Made by a program: the position numbers and the translations under genes. A stretch of DNA of 64,000 bases, taken from contig JADGEK010000005.1 in the NCBI GenBank assembly GCA_016744395.1, positions 24,146-88,145 on the forward strand, read 5' to 3'. Under the pieces are notes generated by a model that saw only the letters and a list, made by a program, of their open reading frames with translations, was not told where the DNA came from and did no database searches. How positions within the stretch are numbered: position 1 is the first letter of the stretch; each line of letters begins with the position of its first letter. Below are positions 35,795 through 45,484 of this stretch, one piece after another. Source of the stretch: Gammaproteobacteria bacterium (GTDB taxonomy: Bacteria; Pseudomonadota; Gammaproteobacteria; GRL18).

Positions 35795-36148
35795 TTGGAT
35801 AGTGGTATTACATCAGTTGCAGTCCTATTAGTCTCAATCGTTTTTTACTTTGTGTTTATCTGGTATGTTAGAAAATGGATGATTAAACAAGAAGTGCCAT
35901 GCGTCTGGAGAAGCCTGTTTCTAGCCCTCTTTTTAGCCCCGGGCTTATTGCTCTATGGTGAACATGCAGGCATTCCATTACCGTCATTTGCCTGGATGTC
36001 AGCAGCCAGTAATGCTTATAATTGCATTGAAAAGTCTCTATTTTGTTCGATTAAATTAAATTTGTATATTTCAGTCTTACCTTTCTTCGCGACTTGGGTC
36101 TTTGCCTACATGATGTGCAAAGGACCTGTAAAAGGTAATGTTGAATGA
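35795..36148 (+). CDS. small membrane protein, unknown
   Basis: A 117-residue protein with three predicted membrane helices (about 3-25, 35-55 and 88-110). It probably starts at the TTG at 35795, with AAGG 9 bp upstream; the first in-frame ATG would remove helix 1. The segment between helices 2 and 3 contains two cysteines (YNCIEKSLFCS). I do not recognise the family. It follows the TIGR00266 gene closely and is convergent with msrA. Confidence 0.6.
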   Translation: MDSGITSVAVLLVSIVFYFVFIWYVRKWMIKQEVPCVWRSLFLALFLAPGLLLYGEHAGIPLPSFAWMSAASNAYNCIEKSLFCSIKLNLYISVLPFFATWVFAYMMCKGPVKGNVE

Positions 36149-36152
36149 TAAG

Positions 36153-36689
36153 TTATCTCTTCAGGTAGTTTCTGTATTTGTTTTCAAGTTTTTCCAGTTT
36201 GGGAGAGATGACTGCCTGACAATAGCGGTTGCCTGGGTTGAGCTGGAAATAATTCTGGTGGTAATCCTCGGCTTTATAGAATATATCCAGTGGTTTGAGC
36301 TCTGTGACAATTGGATTGGGCCATTCGCCGCTGGTGTTCAGTTCCTGGATGTATTTTTCTGCTTCTAATTGTTGGCTCGGTGTGTGATAGAGGATTGTTG
36401 AACGGTATTGTGTCCCTGTGTCGGCACCTTGTCGATTGAGAGTAGTTGGATCATGGATGGTGAAAAATACCTTTAATAATTCAGCAAAACTGATAATATC
36501 CGCGTCAAAAGTGATTTGAATGACTTCGGCATGACCAGTGGTTCCAGTACAAATTTGTTCATAAGTAGGGTTTTTAATGTCACCATCGGCATAGCCTGAA
36601 ACCACGTCACTGACACCATTGAGCTTATTAAGTGTTGCCTCGACACACCAAAAACATCCGCCGCCAAGCGTTACTGATTCAATTGACAT
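36153..36689 (-). CDS. msrA: peptide-methionine (S)-S-oxide reductase
   Basis: Repairs oxidised methionine. The active-site motif GCFWC has the catalytic Cys12. VVSGYADGDIKNPTYEQICTGTTGHAEVIQITFD and HDPTTLNRQGADTGTQYRSTI are family hallmarks. The 178-residue length fits a cytosolic single-domain MsrA; MsrB is not in the window. Confidence 0.96.
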   Translation of the reverse strand: MSIESVTLGGGCFWCVEATLNKLNGVSDVVSGYADGDIKNPTYEQICTGTTGHAEVIQITFDADIISFAELLKVFFTIHDPTTLNRQGADTGTQYRSTILYHTPSQQLEAEKYIQELNTSGEWPNPIVTELKPLDIFYKAEDYHQNYFQLNPGNRYCQAVISPKLEKLENKYRNYLKR

Positions 36690-36729
36690 GATTTACTTCC
36701 TGAGTTGTTAGATTATTTTTATATTGTAT

Positions 36730-36757
36730 GTAGAGATGATGCATGCAATTTTTCTAC
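36730..36757. repeat. palindromic repeat, copy 4
   Basis: GTAGAGATGATGCATGCAAT and TTTTCTAC; it contains the TAG stop (36754-36756, minus strand) of the response-regulator gene in its right arm. Confidence 0.65.
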
Positions 36758-38052
36758 TGAGTCACGGCTTCAGAAGAAGAATAGGTAATTGTCTGATTAC
36801 GGCCGCTTTCTTTGGCATGATATAAAGCAGTATCAGCCTGATTGAACATGTGTTCAAAGTTAGAATGACTATCGGCGCAAGCAACACCAATACTGATCGT
36901 TACTTTCAATCCTTCAATTAAATGTTGCTCAATATGAGTTCTAAGCAGCTCTGCTTTCTCAATGGCATCTTTATTGGTTGAGTTAGCCATAATGACAACA
37001 AACTCTTCGCCACCATAGCGTGCGATTAAATCTTCTGAACGAAAGTTAGTGGTGATCAGCTGGCCAAACTTTCTGAGGACATCATCTCCTTTACTATGAC
37101 CATAATTATCGTTAATGTGTTTAAAATGATCAATATCCAGAACCAGCAAGCTTAATGGCGTTGAATGTCTCATGGAATGGCTGAAATATTTAGGTAATAG
37201 TTGCACCAGTGAATGGCGATTATAGAGTCCTGTGAGTTGGTCAGTCATGGCAAGTTGAAACAATTGTTCTTGCTGCATTTTTACCTGATCAAATAATTGT
37301 TTTGTGGTGACCAGATTACTGAGTCGTGCAACTAATTCTTCTTTAACAATGGGCTTTACAATGTAGTCATTAGCGCCCATGTTTAATAATTCAATGCGGC
37401 GAGTGACATCATCAAAGCCTGAAATAACCAAAATAGGCAGTTTGGAACGATCAGGAATGATTTTTCGTATTTCACGAACAAAGCCCATACCGCTCAGAGT
37501 ACCCTCAACCAATAAGTCTGTGATGACAATATCAAATTCAATATGGGACTCTTTAAATTTCTCTAACGCTTCAGAAGCACTGAAAAAGTGTTCAACCGTC
37601 ATTTTCATTGATTCCATCTGTCGCTTCATCATTGTGGCGACCGTTTTACTGTCTTCAATAAATAACACTTGGGCATTAATTTCATTTTTCTTTGTTTGAA
37701 TGGAGTGTTTCAAATCTTTAGAAAGTGCATTGATGTCTGAGCGGTTGTAAATTTCTGTGACACCGGCATAGTAGGCATGATCAAATGAATGATCAATCTG
37801 ATTTGAGGTCAATAAAATAACAGGCACATCTTTTGTTTTGGGAGTGGTTCGAATCAATTGCGCCAGCTTAATGCCATCCAGACCGCATGGCAGGTGGTAG
37901 GCTGTACATACAAAGTCCATTGTCTCATTATCAAGTGCTTCAATTGCTTCATCGCAATTGCTGGCGATGCGAACAACCAGACCTTCATTATTGAAGATTT
38001 GCGAAACCATTATTTGATGGAAGCGTGAGCTCTCAACGACAAGTACTTTCAT
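36754..38052 (-). CDS. REC-REC-GGDEF diguanylate cyclase
   Basis: A 432-residue response regulator with two receiver domains (about 1-120 and 125-245) and a GGDEF domain (about 260-425) that carries RYGGEEFVVIM, so it should make c-di-GMP. The second receiver is normal (IVITDLLVEG, Lys in ISGFDD...VKPI). In the first, the phospho-acceptor position reads VCTAYHLP, with no aspartate where most receivers have D-x-x-M/L-P, so it probably cannot be phosphorylated. No cognate kinase is adjacent. Confidence 0.9.
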   Translation of the reverse strand: MKVLVVESSRFHQIMVSQIFNNEGLVVRIASNCDEAIEALDNETMDFVCTAYHLPCGLDGIKLAQLIRTTPKTKDVPVILLTSNQIDHSFDHAYYAGVTEIYNRSDINALSKDLKHSIQTKKNEINAQVLFIEDSKTVATMMKRQMESMKMTVEHFFSASEALEKFKESHIEFDIVITDLLVEGTLSGMGFVREIRKIIPDRSKLPILVISGFDDVTRRIELLNMGANDYIVKPIVKEELVARLSNLVTTKQLFDQVKMQQEQLFQLAMTDQLTGLYNRHSLVQLLPKYFSHSMRHSTPLSLLVLDIDHFKHINDNYGHSKGDDVLRKFGQLITTNFRSEDLIARYGGEEFVVIMANSTNKDAIEKAELLRTHIEQHLIEGLKVTISIGVACADSHSNFEHMFNQADTALYHAKESGRNQTITYSSSEAVTQ

Positions 38053-38442
38053 AACGTTCTCAGTATCGTAGAAGATTGGATTAATGCTTATGATTGTTCT
38101 AATTGAAACAATTATGGTTGCGGTAATATTGTAGCATTGACCGCATTAAAAAAGGCTGGCTGTACTATATCGACATAATGACTGTCCATAAATAGGATTT
38201 ATATGACTTTAAGTGTAGGTAACTACTTACAATTACCTCGTTAGGCTGAGAACTTATTCTAGGACATGCCCTGTAAATTCTATTGCATTGTTACTGTTGT
38301 TTGCCTATCATATTGAAAATATTGAATAAATACAAATGCATTGCTCGCTCATGATGAATTGATTTTAAATGTGTGAAGCAGTGCTCATGCAGGAAAATAA
38401 TCCCCTTTTCTATTCAGTATCAATAAAAGAGATACGAAGTTA
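38053..38442. other. intergenic region without a recognised gene
   Basis: This 390-bp gap between the divergent response regulator and dioxygenase genes is A+T-rich and holds both promoters. I see no open reading frame longer than about 20 codons, no tRNA and no strong hairpin. Confidence 0.6.
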
Positions 38443-39372
38443 ATGCCATTTAAAACAATACACTCTGAATCCAATTTCGATTCGAATTCTGCTTTTAAAC
38501 AAAGTCCTTTTCATTGTGACAATGAGACTGCTTATCGGCAATGGAAAGAAAATAAACTCTCCAACTATCCTCAGTGCATTGAAGATTTAATGGTTCCGTT
38601 GAATGATCCAAAAAACCTGAGTGCACATGAAGTCCAGCAATTAAAGGGACTTTTATTAAAAACAAATATGGTCATTTATGCGATTGATGGTGAGGCCGTT
38701 GAGGATAAATCCATTCCTGAACAAATCGGTTTGCAATTAGGCATTCAATCACTGGATAAAAATGAATGTGCTGATGAAGACGGCTTTACCTCAATCCAGG
38801 TCGTTGATGATGGCCTGCATGCTATTTACATTCCTTATAGTGAAAAAGGGATCAACTGGCATACTGATGGTTACTATAATCGCCTGTCAGAACAGATTTA
38901 TAGTATGATTTTGCATTGTATTCGCCCCTCCCAGGAAGGTGGTGAAAATCAGCTTTGGGATCCTGATATTATTTATATGATGCTCAGAGATGAAAATGTG
39001 GATTATATACGGGCATTGATGGCCGCTGATGCGATGACAATTCCAAAAAATGTTCTTAATGGTGAGCTTGTCCGGCCTGATCGCAGTGGACCTGTTTTTA
39101 TGATCACCGAAGAAGGGCGGTTGCACATGCGTTATACTGCCAGAGCACGAAATGTGATTTGGAAGGAGGATGAGCTGACGCAAAAAGCCCAGAAAACCCT
39201 ACGTGAGATATTGAATAGCGAATCCAGTTATAAATTTCAAGGGGCTCTGAAAGCAGGACAAGGCTTGCTTTGTAACAATACTTTGCATACTCGAACGGCT
39301 TTTATAGATGACAAACATAAGCCAAGATTACTGTATCGGGGGCGCTACTTCGATAAAATCCAGTTACTTTGA
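38443..39372 (+). CDS. TauD/TfdA-family Fe(II)/2-oxoglutarate dioxygenase
   Basis: A 309-residue protein of the TauD/CsiD-like oxygenase superfamily. The iron ligands are the HxD pair in INWHTDGYYN (His140, Asp142) and a distal histidine in CNNTLHTRTAF (about His282), with arginines nearby (PRLLYRGRY) to bind 2-oxoglutarate. The substrate cannot be told; the sequence is not close enough to taurine or carnitine-type enzymes to name it. It stands alone. Confidence 0.8.
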   Translation: MPFKTIHSESNFDSNSAFKQSPFHCDNETAYRQWKENKLSNYPQCIEDLMVPLNDPKNLSAHEVQQLKGLLLKTNMVIYAIDGEAVEDKSIPEQIGLQLGIQSLDKNECADEDGFTSIQVVDDGLHAIYIPYSEKGINWHTDGYYNRLSEQIYSMILHCIRPSQEGGENQLWDPDIIYMMLRDENVDYIRALMAADAMTIPKNVLNGELVRPDRSGPVFMITEEGRLHMRYTARARNVIWKEDELTQKAQKTLREILNSESSYKFQGALKAGQGLLCNNTLHTRTAFIDDKHKPRLLYRGRYFDKIQLL

Positions 39373-39393
39373 TGGTTTCTTCATATTAACCCA

Positions 39394-39421
39394 GTAGAGG
39401 CAAGGCATGCTTTGTTTCTAC
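39394..39421. repeat. palindromic repeat, copy 5
   Basis: GTAGAGGCAAG and CTTTGTTTCTAC flank GCATG between convergent genes. Its right arm contains the TAG stop (39418-39420, minus strand) of the next gene. Confidence 0.7.
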
Positions 39422-39705
39422 CACTTAGCAGTGGTATAAAATTTTTCCAGACGACGAATTTTGCCGCTTGCTTCTGCATACGCTTCAGGACTCAGGTTTT
39501 CTTTGCTGACTTCACAATGGGCATAAACATCGGTTTGTCTGGCTTGTAAATTATCTTCTGCTTTGAGTACCTTGCGCATCACAATACTGGTTTGCACACA
39601 TTCTTCAATACTTGTGTATTCTTTTTCCATCAGGTGTTGAAACTCAGTGTCAGAACCATTGCTAATGCCAGAAATGACTAAAAATAAAATGACTTTCATT
39701 AGCAT
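39418..39705 (-). CDS. small secreted protein of unknown function
   Basis: A 95-residue product with a short signal peptide (KVILFLVISGISNGS) and a mature part holding two cysteines (EECVQTS, AHCEVSK), which could form a disulfide. The start overlaps the end of the rhodanese gene upstream (7 bp), so the two are coupled. No family recognised. Confidence 0.65.
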   Translation of the reverse strand: MLMKVILFLVISGISNGSDTEFQHLMEKEYTSIEECVQTSIVMRKVLKAEDNLQARQTDVYAHCEVSKENLSPEAYAEASGKIRRLEKFYTTAKW

Positions 39706-40124
39706 TGTTCCCAGGGCAAATTATGGTAACGCCAGCCACCTTGAGTGCTGCGTTGATGCTTTTCATCTAACTCACCTTCAAAACCTTCATCAATATTAAA
39801 GACATTGCTCAGGCCAGAATCAAGAAGCAGTTGACCTGCTTCCAATGAGCGATTACCACTGCGACAGATTAAAACGATATTGGGGTGTTGGGCATCTTCT
39901 CCACACACTCCTCCCAGGACCAGCTTGCGTATTTCAGTGACAAAGTTAGGATTGATATCCCAATCTGGCTCATCAATCCAGGCAATATGTATAGCCCCTT
40001 GAGGATGACCCACAAATAGGAACTCCATAGAAGATCGGACATCAATTAAAAGACAATTAGGATGATCGCTCATCATTTGAGAGGCTTCATTCGGTGAAAT
40101 AGAAACTGGGGCTGGTTTATTCAT
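39699..40124 (-). CDS. rhodanese-like protein
   Basis: A 141-residue single rhodanese domain (SPNEASQMMSDHPNCLLIDVRSSMEFLFVGHPQGAIHI) with active-site loop CRSGNRS. The family is the short PspE/GlpE-like group, but with an insertion (WIDEPDWDINPNFVTEIRKLVLGGVCGED) that is common in rhodaneses of sulfur-oxidising bacteria. I start at the ATG at 40124; a GTG 13 codons upstream is in frame. It is cotranscribed with the small secreted protein. Confidence 0.85.
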   Translation of the reverse strand: MNKPAPVSISPNEASQMMSDHPNCLLIDVRSSMEFLFVGHPQGAIHIAWIDEPDWDINPNFVTEIRKLVLGGVCGEDAQHPNIVLICRSGNRSLEAGQLLLDSGLSNVFNIDEGFEGELDEKHQRSTQGGWRYHNLPWEQC

Positions 40125-40252
40125 AGCATTATTTATCTCTTCTACTGGACGCTTTATTTTCACTTAAAGACTCACACCTTGTGATTATGGATAATATAGA
40201 AGTATTATAGGTAACTTTCATAGAAACTGATATAAAACCATGGGAAATAAAG

Positions 40253-40648
40253 ATGGTCGGCAGGCGTAAAGATAAAAAGAAAAAAATGGATACAGGTAAG
40301 TTGGATGCTCTTGTTAAAAAAGCTCACACCGATGTGGGTGAACGAGAAAAAGGTTATCGTGAACAATCATTGAAAATACACCCATGGGTTTGTGGGCGCT
40401 GTGGTAAAGCATTCACCAGAGAAAACCTACAATTATTGACGGTGCATCATATTGATCATAATCATAATAATAATCCCCCTGACGGCAGCAATTGGGAAAA
40501 TCTATGCATCTATTGCCATGATAATGAACACCAGAAAATGAATGAGTTTGAGGCCTATGGCGACGTAAATGCAGATGCAGATGCACAAACGGAAGCAGCA
40601 ACTCATAATCCATTTGCTGATCTGAAATCATTGATCAATAAAGATTAA
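40253..40648 (+). CDS. YajD-like HNH nuclease
   Basis: A 131-residue HNH-family protein close to E. coli YajD. It has a basic N-terminus (GRRKDKKKK), the zinc ribbon CGRCGKAF ... CIYCHDNEH and the HNH core TVHHIDHNHNNNPPDGSNWENL. The real target is unknown. It is not near the methyltransferase cassette, so there is no reason to tie it to restriction. Confidence 0.85.
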   Translation: MVGRRKDKKKKMDTGKLDALVKKAHTDVGEREKGYREQSLKIHPWVCGRCGKAFTRENLQLLTVHHIDHNHNNNPPDGSNWENLCIYCHDNEHQKMNEFEAYGDVNADADAQTEAATHNPFADLKSLINKD

Positions 40649-40738
40649 GTAAGTTTCAGGCACAGTATTAGCGATTAAAATTTGTCTGAGGTAAAATATG
40701 TCCCTATTTTAAGCGGCTAAAAAGCAAGGGATGTGGTT

Positions 40739-41374
40739 ATGAGTAAAGAAGAAGAGGCTTACCCGGCTCCACGGCGTGTCAGTTTTGCTGAACATGAAGA
40801 ACGCCTGCCTTGGTTAAGCACGCTTATGGATGCCTATATGGTGACTGACCAAGGCATTACTGAATCTATCAAACGTGAAGAAAAACAAGGCAAAAAATTA
40901 GCCTGTGCCCGAGGGTGTGCCAGCTGTTGCAAATCTCATGAGACAATTCCTGTTTATCCTCTGGAATTAATGGGGATGTCATGGTATGCGACTGAGATTA
41001 TTGATGGAGAACTTCGAGAAAAGCTAAAAACACAATTAAGAAATTTGGACACTTTTCAATCATGCCCTTTTTTAATTGATAATGCCTGCTCTATACATGC
41101 TGTCAGACCCATGGCCTGCCGTAGTTTTAACGTATTTAATAAACAATGTGCCGAAGGTGAAGATGCCTACTATTCTCGACGTGAGGATGTGTTGACACCC
41201 ATAAAAAAATACAATGATGAAGCCTTTAATATTATGCTGCCTTTTTATGGCGTTAAAAATAAAACAGAACGGCGAAAAATGATAAAAACAGGTGGTATGC
41301 ACCAGATGGCAAAAGTGATGCGTGAGTTAAACTGGTCTTCACTGGCAGATAAGATGGATGCCTTTGAGAAATAA
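40739..41374 (+). CDS. YkgJ family cysteine cluster protein
   Basis: About 211 residues with the cysteine pattern of the YkgJ/CxxCxxCC family (PF03692): CARGCASCCKSHETIPVYPLE, CPFLIDNACSIHAVRPMACRSFNVFNKQC. The cysteines are thought to bind zinc or a Fe-S cluster. The start is the ATG at 40739, 8 bp after AAGGG. Function is not established. Confidence 0.85.
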   Translation: MSKEEEAYPAPRRVSFAEHEERLPWLSTLMDAYMVTDQGITESIKREEKQGKKLACARGCASCCKSHETIPVYPLELMGMSWYATEIIDGELREKLKTQLRNLDTFQSCPFLIDNACSIHAVRPMACRSFNVFNKQCAEGEDAYYSRREDVLTPIKKYNDEAFNIMLPFYGVKNKTERRKMIKTGGMHQMAKVMRELNWSSLADKMDAFEK

Positions 41375-41480
41375 TTATAAGCTCATATTTCAAAGCACAC
41401 TGATTTCATACAAGCGTGCTTGCATACCACCAGTGCTTCATACAGCCAGTGCTTAGTGCATCAAAGACAAATGACCCGCC

Positions 41481-42635
41481 CTACCAGTACTCGGTCTTAA
41501 TTGGATCGCCCAAATCTGCATTAATAAGACGCTGTCTTACCTCTAATAGTCTTTCAATTAAAGCAGGCTCAGATTTTTCATAAGCCTCAGCATCAGGCAC
41601 TCTTCGTACCACCACACCTAATAATTCAGTAATTGCATTACCAATTGAATTTTGGCTGATGGTCACAATGAGTTTGCCTTGCTCATTGCGATAAATTAGT
41701 TGTTTAAACGCAGGCTGCCAGCGAATAGAGTTTGCATATTTTGCATCATGAACACACATATCACGTACTTTTTTAGCACTGGCCAGGAAGTCATTGTTGA
41801 ATAATAAAGTATCTTCAATCTGATCTGGGAAATAAGTTTTTGGTGGAATAGGTGCATTGCGTGTTGAAACCTGACTGAAAAAGGTCCGATAAAAATCCAG
41901 AAAACCTTTTAGAATTAAATCATATTCTTTCCAGAAGTGGGTGCTTTTAAGCATATCAACACCACCCTGAATTTCCCAACTGGGCAAGCCTTGGGGATAG
42001 CCTGTTAGAGATAATTGTGAGGCTTTTCCTTCAATTGGCTTGAGGATCTGTAAATCCAGAGATTCAAAAAACAGGCGGTAAACATGGCGCATATGAGCCT
42101 GAAATAAACTATTTTGGCCACCATCGGTTAAGTTGGGGTTCTTCGGATCAGCATTTTCAGCATCGCGTAACTGATCCATATTAAAGACAATAAAATGGTT
42201 ATGCAGCATGCGAATACTGGGCACACCAGGAGCGGTTAGTGGCCAGGTGGCATCCAGACTGGCTTCTCCAGCTAAAACCAGTGCATCTTCAGGATCAGGG
42301 TATTTTTCCAGCATGTATTCAATCATGATTTGATTCATGCGGTTCCAGACCGTTTTGGTCTGTTCAGGTAATTGGGTTCGACGAACAGGGCGACCTAGAG
42401 GATTAAGAATACACTCCGAGGAATTGAAAATAATTGAAGTATCAAATTCATTACTATGCCCTAATGCTTTTCGGTACATTAATAGGTGTTCAGGATTGCG
42501 CAAGAGGCCGTTATTTTGTGTTAAATCCTGGAGATTTTCAGTGCTATTAAAAAACTCATTAGGCTTCATGCCTTCGGGAACATCCAGTGGAATAGGACGA
42601 AACGGGGTGATAATTTCTTTTGGGCCAGCCTTCAT
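41481..42635 (-). CDS. 384-residue protein, family not recognised
   Basis: A soluble-looking protein with no signal peptide or membrane helix. Notable stretches are a proline-rich start (EIITPFRPIPLDVPEGMKP), NPLGRPVRRTQLPEQTKTVWNRM, SIRMLHNHFIVFNM with an H-x-H in a hydrophobic strand, and SLTGYPQGLPSWEIQGGVDML. The H-x-H could be a metal or HIT-like site, but I cannot match the rest to that superfamily. It stands alone between YkgJ and cheV, with a palindrome upstream (42696-42717). The reading frame is long and has good codon use, so it is a real gene. Confidence 0.8.
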   Translation of the reverse strand: MKAGPKEIITPFRPIPLDVPEGMKPNEFFNSTENLQDLTQNNGLLRNPEHLLMYRKALGHSNEFDTSIIFNSSECILNPLGRPVRRTQLPEQTKTVWNRMNQIMIEYMLEKYPDPEDALVLAGEASLDATWPLTAPGVPSIRMLHNHFIVFNMDQLRDAENADPKNPNLTDGGQNSLFQAHMRHVYRLFFESLDLQILKPIEGKASQLSLTGYPQGLPSWEIQGGVDMLKSTHFWKEYDLILKGFLDFYRTFFSQVSTRNAPIPPKTYFPDQIEDTLLFNNDFLASAKKVRDMCVHDAKYANSIRWQPAFKQLIYRNEQGKLIVTISQNSIGNAITELLGVVVRRVPDAEAYEKSEPALIERLLEVRQRLINADLGDPIKTEYW

Positions 42636-42695
42636 AAATTTTCCTTGAACAAATAACGAAACGACTATATTACCATCGTCTTATGATTTATGTCT

Positions 42696-42717
42696 TGATG
42701 TTTGTCATAAAACATCA
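42696..42717. promoter_or_regulatory. inverted repeat upstream of the 384-residue protein
   Basis: TGATGTTT-gtcata-AAACATCA is an 8-bp perfect inverted repeat about 61 bp before the start codon; it may be an operator. Confidence 0.35.
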
Positions 42718-42780
42718 TGGCATTCTGTTCAAAATTAGAAGTGCAGCTGGGTAAATAAAGTGGGTTTAATCCATGAAGAT

Positions 42781-43761
42781 CTACTTTTGTTCCAATTGTT
42801 TCAGTTTATCTTGTGCGTTTGAAATATTTTTTTCAATCGTGGCTGATAAATTAGTCGGATCAAATTTGGGTACATAGTCATCAGCACCGACATTTCTACC
42901 CAGGTTTTGATTTGAGTCAGCGGATAGAGATGAATGCATGATGACAGGTATTCCATTAAAGCGAATGTCGGCTTTGATTTTTTTGGTTAATACAAAGCCA
43001 TCCATTTCAGGCATTTCAACATCCGTTAAAATGAGTTGTATGAAATGGGAAACAGGCTTTTGGCTTGTTTCTGCACGTTGAGCGATCTCTTTGAGTTTTT
43101 CCCATGCTTCGAGGCCATTATTGGCACTGACATGGGTAAAACCCATGTGATCTAAGGTGCGTGAAATTTGTTTTCTGGCCACCAGAGAATCATCAGCAAA
43201 GAAAATGGTGACTTCGCGGTTTTCAGAAGCTTCATTGTCATGAAACCAGGAGTCTTTTGTGACGTCCTGAGTTGTGTCTGCCAATACTTTTTCAACATCC
43301 ATTATCATCACGATGCGATTATCTTCCAGCTCTGTGACAGCAGTGACAACGCCTCCCATTTGCTCAGATAACATTTCAGGCGGTGTTTTGACCACATTCC
43401 AGTCAAGACGCAGAATAGTATCAACAGAATGAACCATGTAGCCTTGCATCATATTGTTATATTCAGTCACAATCATGATTTGTGGCGGCTCATCAATTTG
43501 TAGACCACAAAATTTGGCTAAATTGACGACAGGAATCAGGTGTCCCCGTAGACTGATCATACCCTCAACAGACGGAGGCATGTCAGGTGCCTGAGTGATG
43601 TCGGGTATGGACATCACTTCTCGTACTTTGAAGACATTGATACCGAACACTTCTTCTCGACCCGTATTGGAATCGTGGCCCAGACTGAACAATAATAATT
43701 CCAGACGATTGGTGCCTGCAAGATTGGTTCGCTCATCAACAGATTGAATAAAATTGGTCAT
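42781..43761 (-). CDS. cheV: CheV-type chemotaxis coupling protein (CheW-REC)
   Basis: A 326-residue protein with an N-terminal CheW domain (about 18-165; FKVREVMSIPDITQAPDMPPSVEGMISLRGHLIPVVNLAKF) and a C-terminal receiver (about 185-315) with the phospho-acceptor in LILTDVEMPEMDG and the lysine in YVPKFD. CheV couples receptors to CheA and can be phosphorylated. No other che genes are in the window. Confidence 0.93.
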   Translation of the reverse strand: MTNFIQSVDERTNLAGTNRLELLLFSLGHDSNTGREEVFGINVFKVREVMSIPDITQAPDMPPSVEGMISLRGHLIPVVNLAKFCGLQIDEPPQIMIVTEYNNMMQGYMVHSVDTILRLDWNVVKTPPEMLSEQMGGVVTAVTELEDNRIVMIMDVEKVLADTTQDVTKDSWFHDNEASENREVTIFFADDSLVARKQISRTLDHMGFTHVSANNGLEAWEKLKEIAQRAETSQKPVSHFIQLILTDVEMPEMDGFVLTKKIKADIRFNGIPVIMHSSLSADSNQNLGRNVGADDYVPKFDPTNLSATIEKNISNAQDKLKQLEQK

Positions 43762-43950
43762 AATTTACTCGAAATTCGTGATTAAAAAGACAATTAATAG
43801 GGCATTTAAGTGATTAAATCTCACTTGCATTAATTTTTATATCGGCAATGGGATAAATTTATTTAGTTTGTCAATATAATGTGACTGTTAAACGAGTATA
43901 GTAGAAAGTGACCATTATTCCATAAGCTAAGAGTCACTTTAGTCATTTTG

Positions 43951-45456
43951 TTAAGCGATAAGGGGGATAAGCTGTGTGAGAACTGATTTATCGAGGTGTT
44001 TTTCTAATGTGTCTGCCAATAAATCAATTCCCTGCTCTTGAAGTTCTCGATAATCATATTGGTGTTGAATGCTTAAACCTGCCCATTTAAGAAAATGCCG
44101 GCAGGCCTGGGGATGGTCGAAGAGGCCATGTAAATATGTGGCCATTATTTGGCCATCCTCAGAGAGGCTACCATCGAACTGGTTTTGAATTTTATCTCCT
44201 GTCAACAATAGAAGGGCGGACTGTTGGTTGATGCCTTTTGTAACACCCGCATGAATTTCATAGCCTGTTATCTGAACGGAAGGATCTGCCTGAAAACAAC
44301 CCTGAACCTGCTTAAGTTGTTTTTCAGTTTCTAAGGTTGTTTCATACTTGAAATATCCCAACCCATGACTGCTGCCAGGTGTACCCTCAAGGCCAAGTGG
44401 ATCATGAATTTGACTGCCCAGCATCTGTAATCCTCCACAGATACCCAAGAGTTTGCCACCATAACGCAGGTGTTTATTTATGGCACCATCCCAACCATTT
44501 TCTCTGAGCCAATGGAGATCAGGACGCACACTTTTAGTGCCTGGAATAATAATTAAATCAGCACTGGGAATGACTTGCCCTTCTCGAATAAAATGCAGTT
44601 CAACCTGAGGGTGCAATCGTAAAGCATCAAAATCCGTATGATTTGATATACGTGGCAGCACAGGGACTACGATGATAATTTTATCCATACTGGAAGCTTC
44701 ATTCTTAAAGTGAGCCTGGTATGAAATGGCATCTTCAGCTTCAATGTGCAGGTTGTGTAAATAAGGCAAGACCCCTATAACAGGTATTTCTGTGGTGTCT
44801 TCCAACCATTGATTACCGGGTTCCAATAGAGTGACATCACCACGAAATTTATTGATAATAAACCCTTTAATGCGTTGCTGTTCTGATGGTGATAATAATT
44901 TTAAAGTACCGTAAAGATGTGCAAAAACGCCACCCTTATCAATATCAGAAACAATTAAGACAGGGCAATCAACCGCTTCGGCAAATCCCATATTGGCAAT
45001 ATCATGTTCACGCAAATTAATTTCAGCGGGGCTGCCTGCCCCTTCAACAATAATTAAATCATATTGTTGACAAAGACGCTGATGGGATTGCAGAACATAA
45101 GACATCGCTTCTTTTTTATAGGCATGATAGGACGTTGCGTCCATTTCTGTCGTTGCTTTGCCATGGATAATTACTTGAGCACCCGTATCTGAATTGGGCT
45201 TAAGCAAAATAGGATTCATATCTGTGTGAGGCTCAAGATGACAAGCCTGAGCTTGTACTGCCTGGGCTCTGCCTATTTCTCCACCATCAGGGGTAACGGC
45301 ACTATTGAGTGCCATATTCTGTGGTTTAAACGGTGCTACACGATACCCCATGCGGTAAAAAAGGCGGCACAAACCAGCAACAAGGACACTTTTACCTGCA
45401 TCCGATGTGGTACCCTGAATCATCAGGGTGATAGCCTGTTTCTTATTGTTTTGCAT
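43951..45456 (-). CDS. cobQ: cobyric acid synthase
   Basis: Amidates four carboxylates of adenosylcobyrinic acid a,c-diamide using glutamine. The N-terminal P-loop-like domain starts [23 protein letters not shown], and the C-terminal class I glutaminase-like domain contains [10 protein letters not shown] with the catalytic cysteine and the later histidine (YLHGLFDHP). Length 501 is typical. It is divergent from cbiB across a 16-bp tandem repeat. No cobalamin riboswitch is recognisable upstream. Confidence 0.96.
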   Translation of the reverse strand: MQNNKKQAITLMIQGTTSDAGKSVLVAGLCRLFYRMGYRVAPFKPQNMALNSAVTPDGGEIGRAQAVQAQACHLEPHTDMNPILLKPNSDTGAQVIIHGKATTEMDATSYHAYKKEAMSYVLQSHQRLCQQYDLIIVEGAGSPAEINLREHDIANMGFAEAVDCPVLIVSDIDKGGVFAHLYGTLKLLSPSEQQRIKGFIINKFRGDVTLLEPGNQWLEDTTEIPVIGVLPYLHNLHIEAEDAISYQAHFKNEASSMDKIIIVVPVLPRISNHTDFDALRLHPQVELHFIREGQVIPSADLIIIPGTKSVRPDLHWLRENGWDGAINKHLRYGGKLLGICGGLQMLGSQIHDPLGLEGTPGSSHGLGYFKYETTLETEKQLKQVQGCFQADPSVQITGYEIHAGVTKGINQQSALLLLTGDKIQNQFDGSLSEDGQIMATYLHGLFDHPQACRHFLKWAGLSIQHQYDYRELQEQGIDLLADTLEKHLDKSVLTQLIPLIA

Positions 45457-45484
45457 GGTAGAATGGATCCGTCATTTTTCATAG

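Noticed and set aside
40253-40648. restriction nuclease partner of the methyltransferase
   Set aside because: The HNH protein is of the widespread YajD type and lies about 8 kb away among unrelated genes.
42704-42720. PhoB box upstream of the 384-residue gene
   Set aside because: TTGTCAT is present but the second heptamer does not match at the required 4-bp spacing; the sequence is better described as an inverted repeat.
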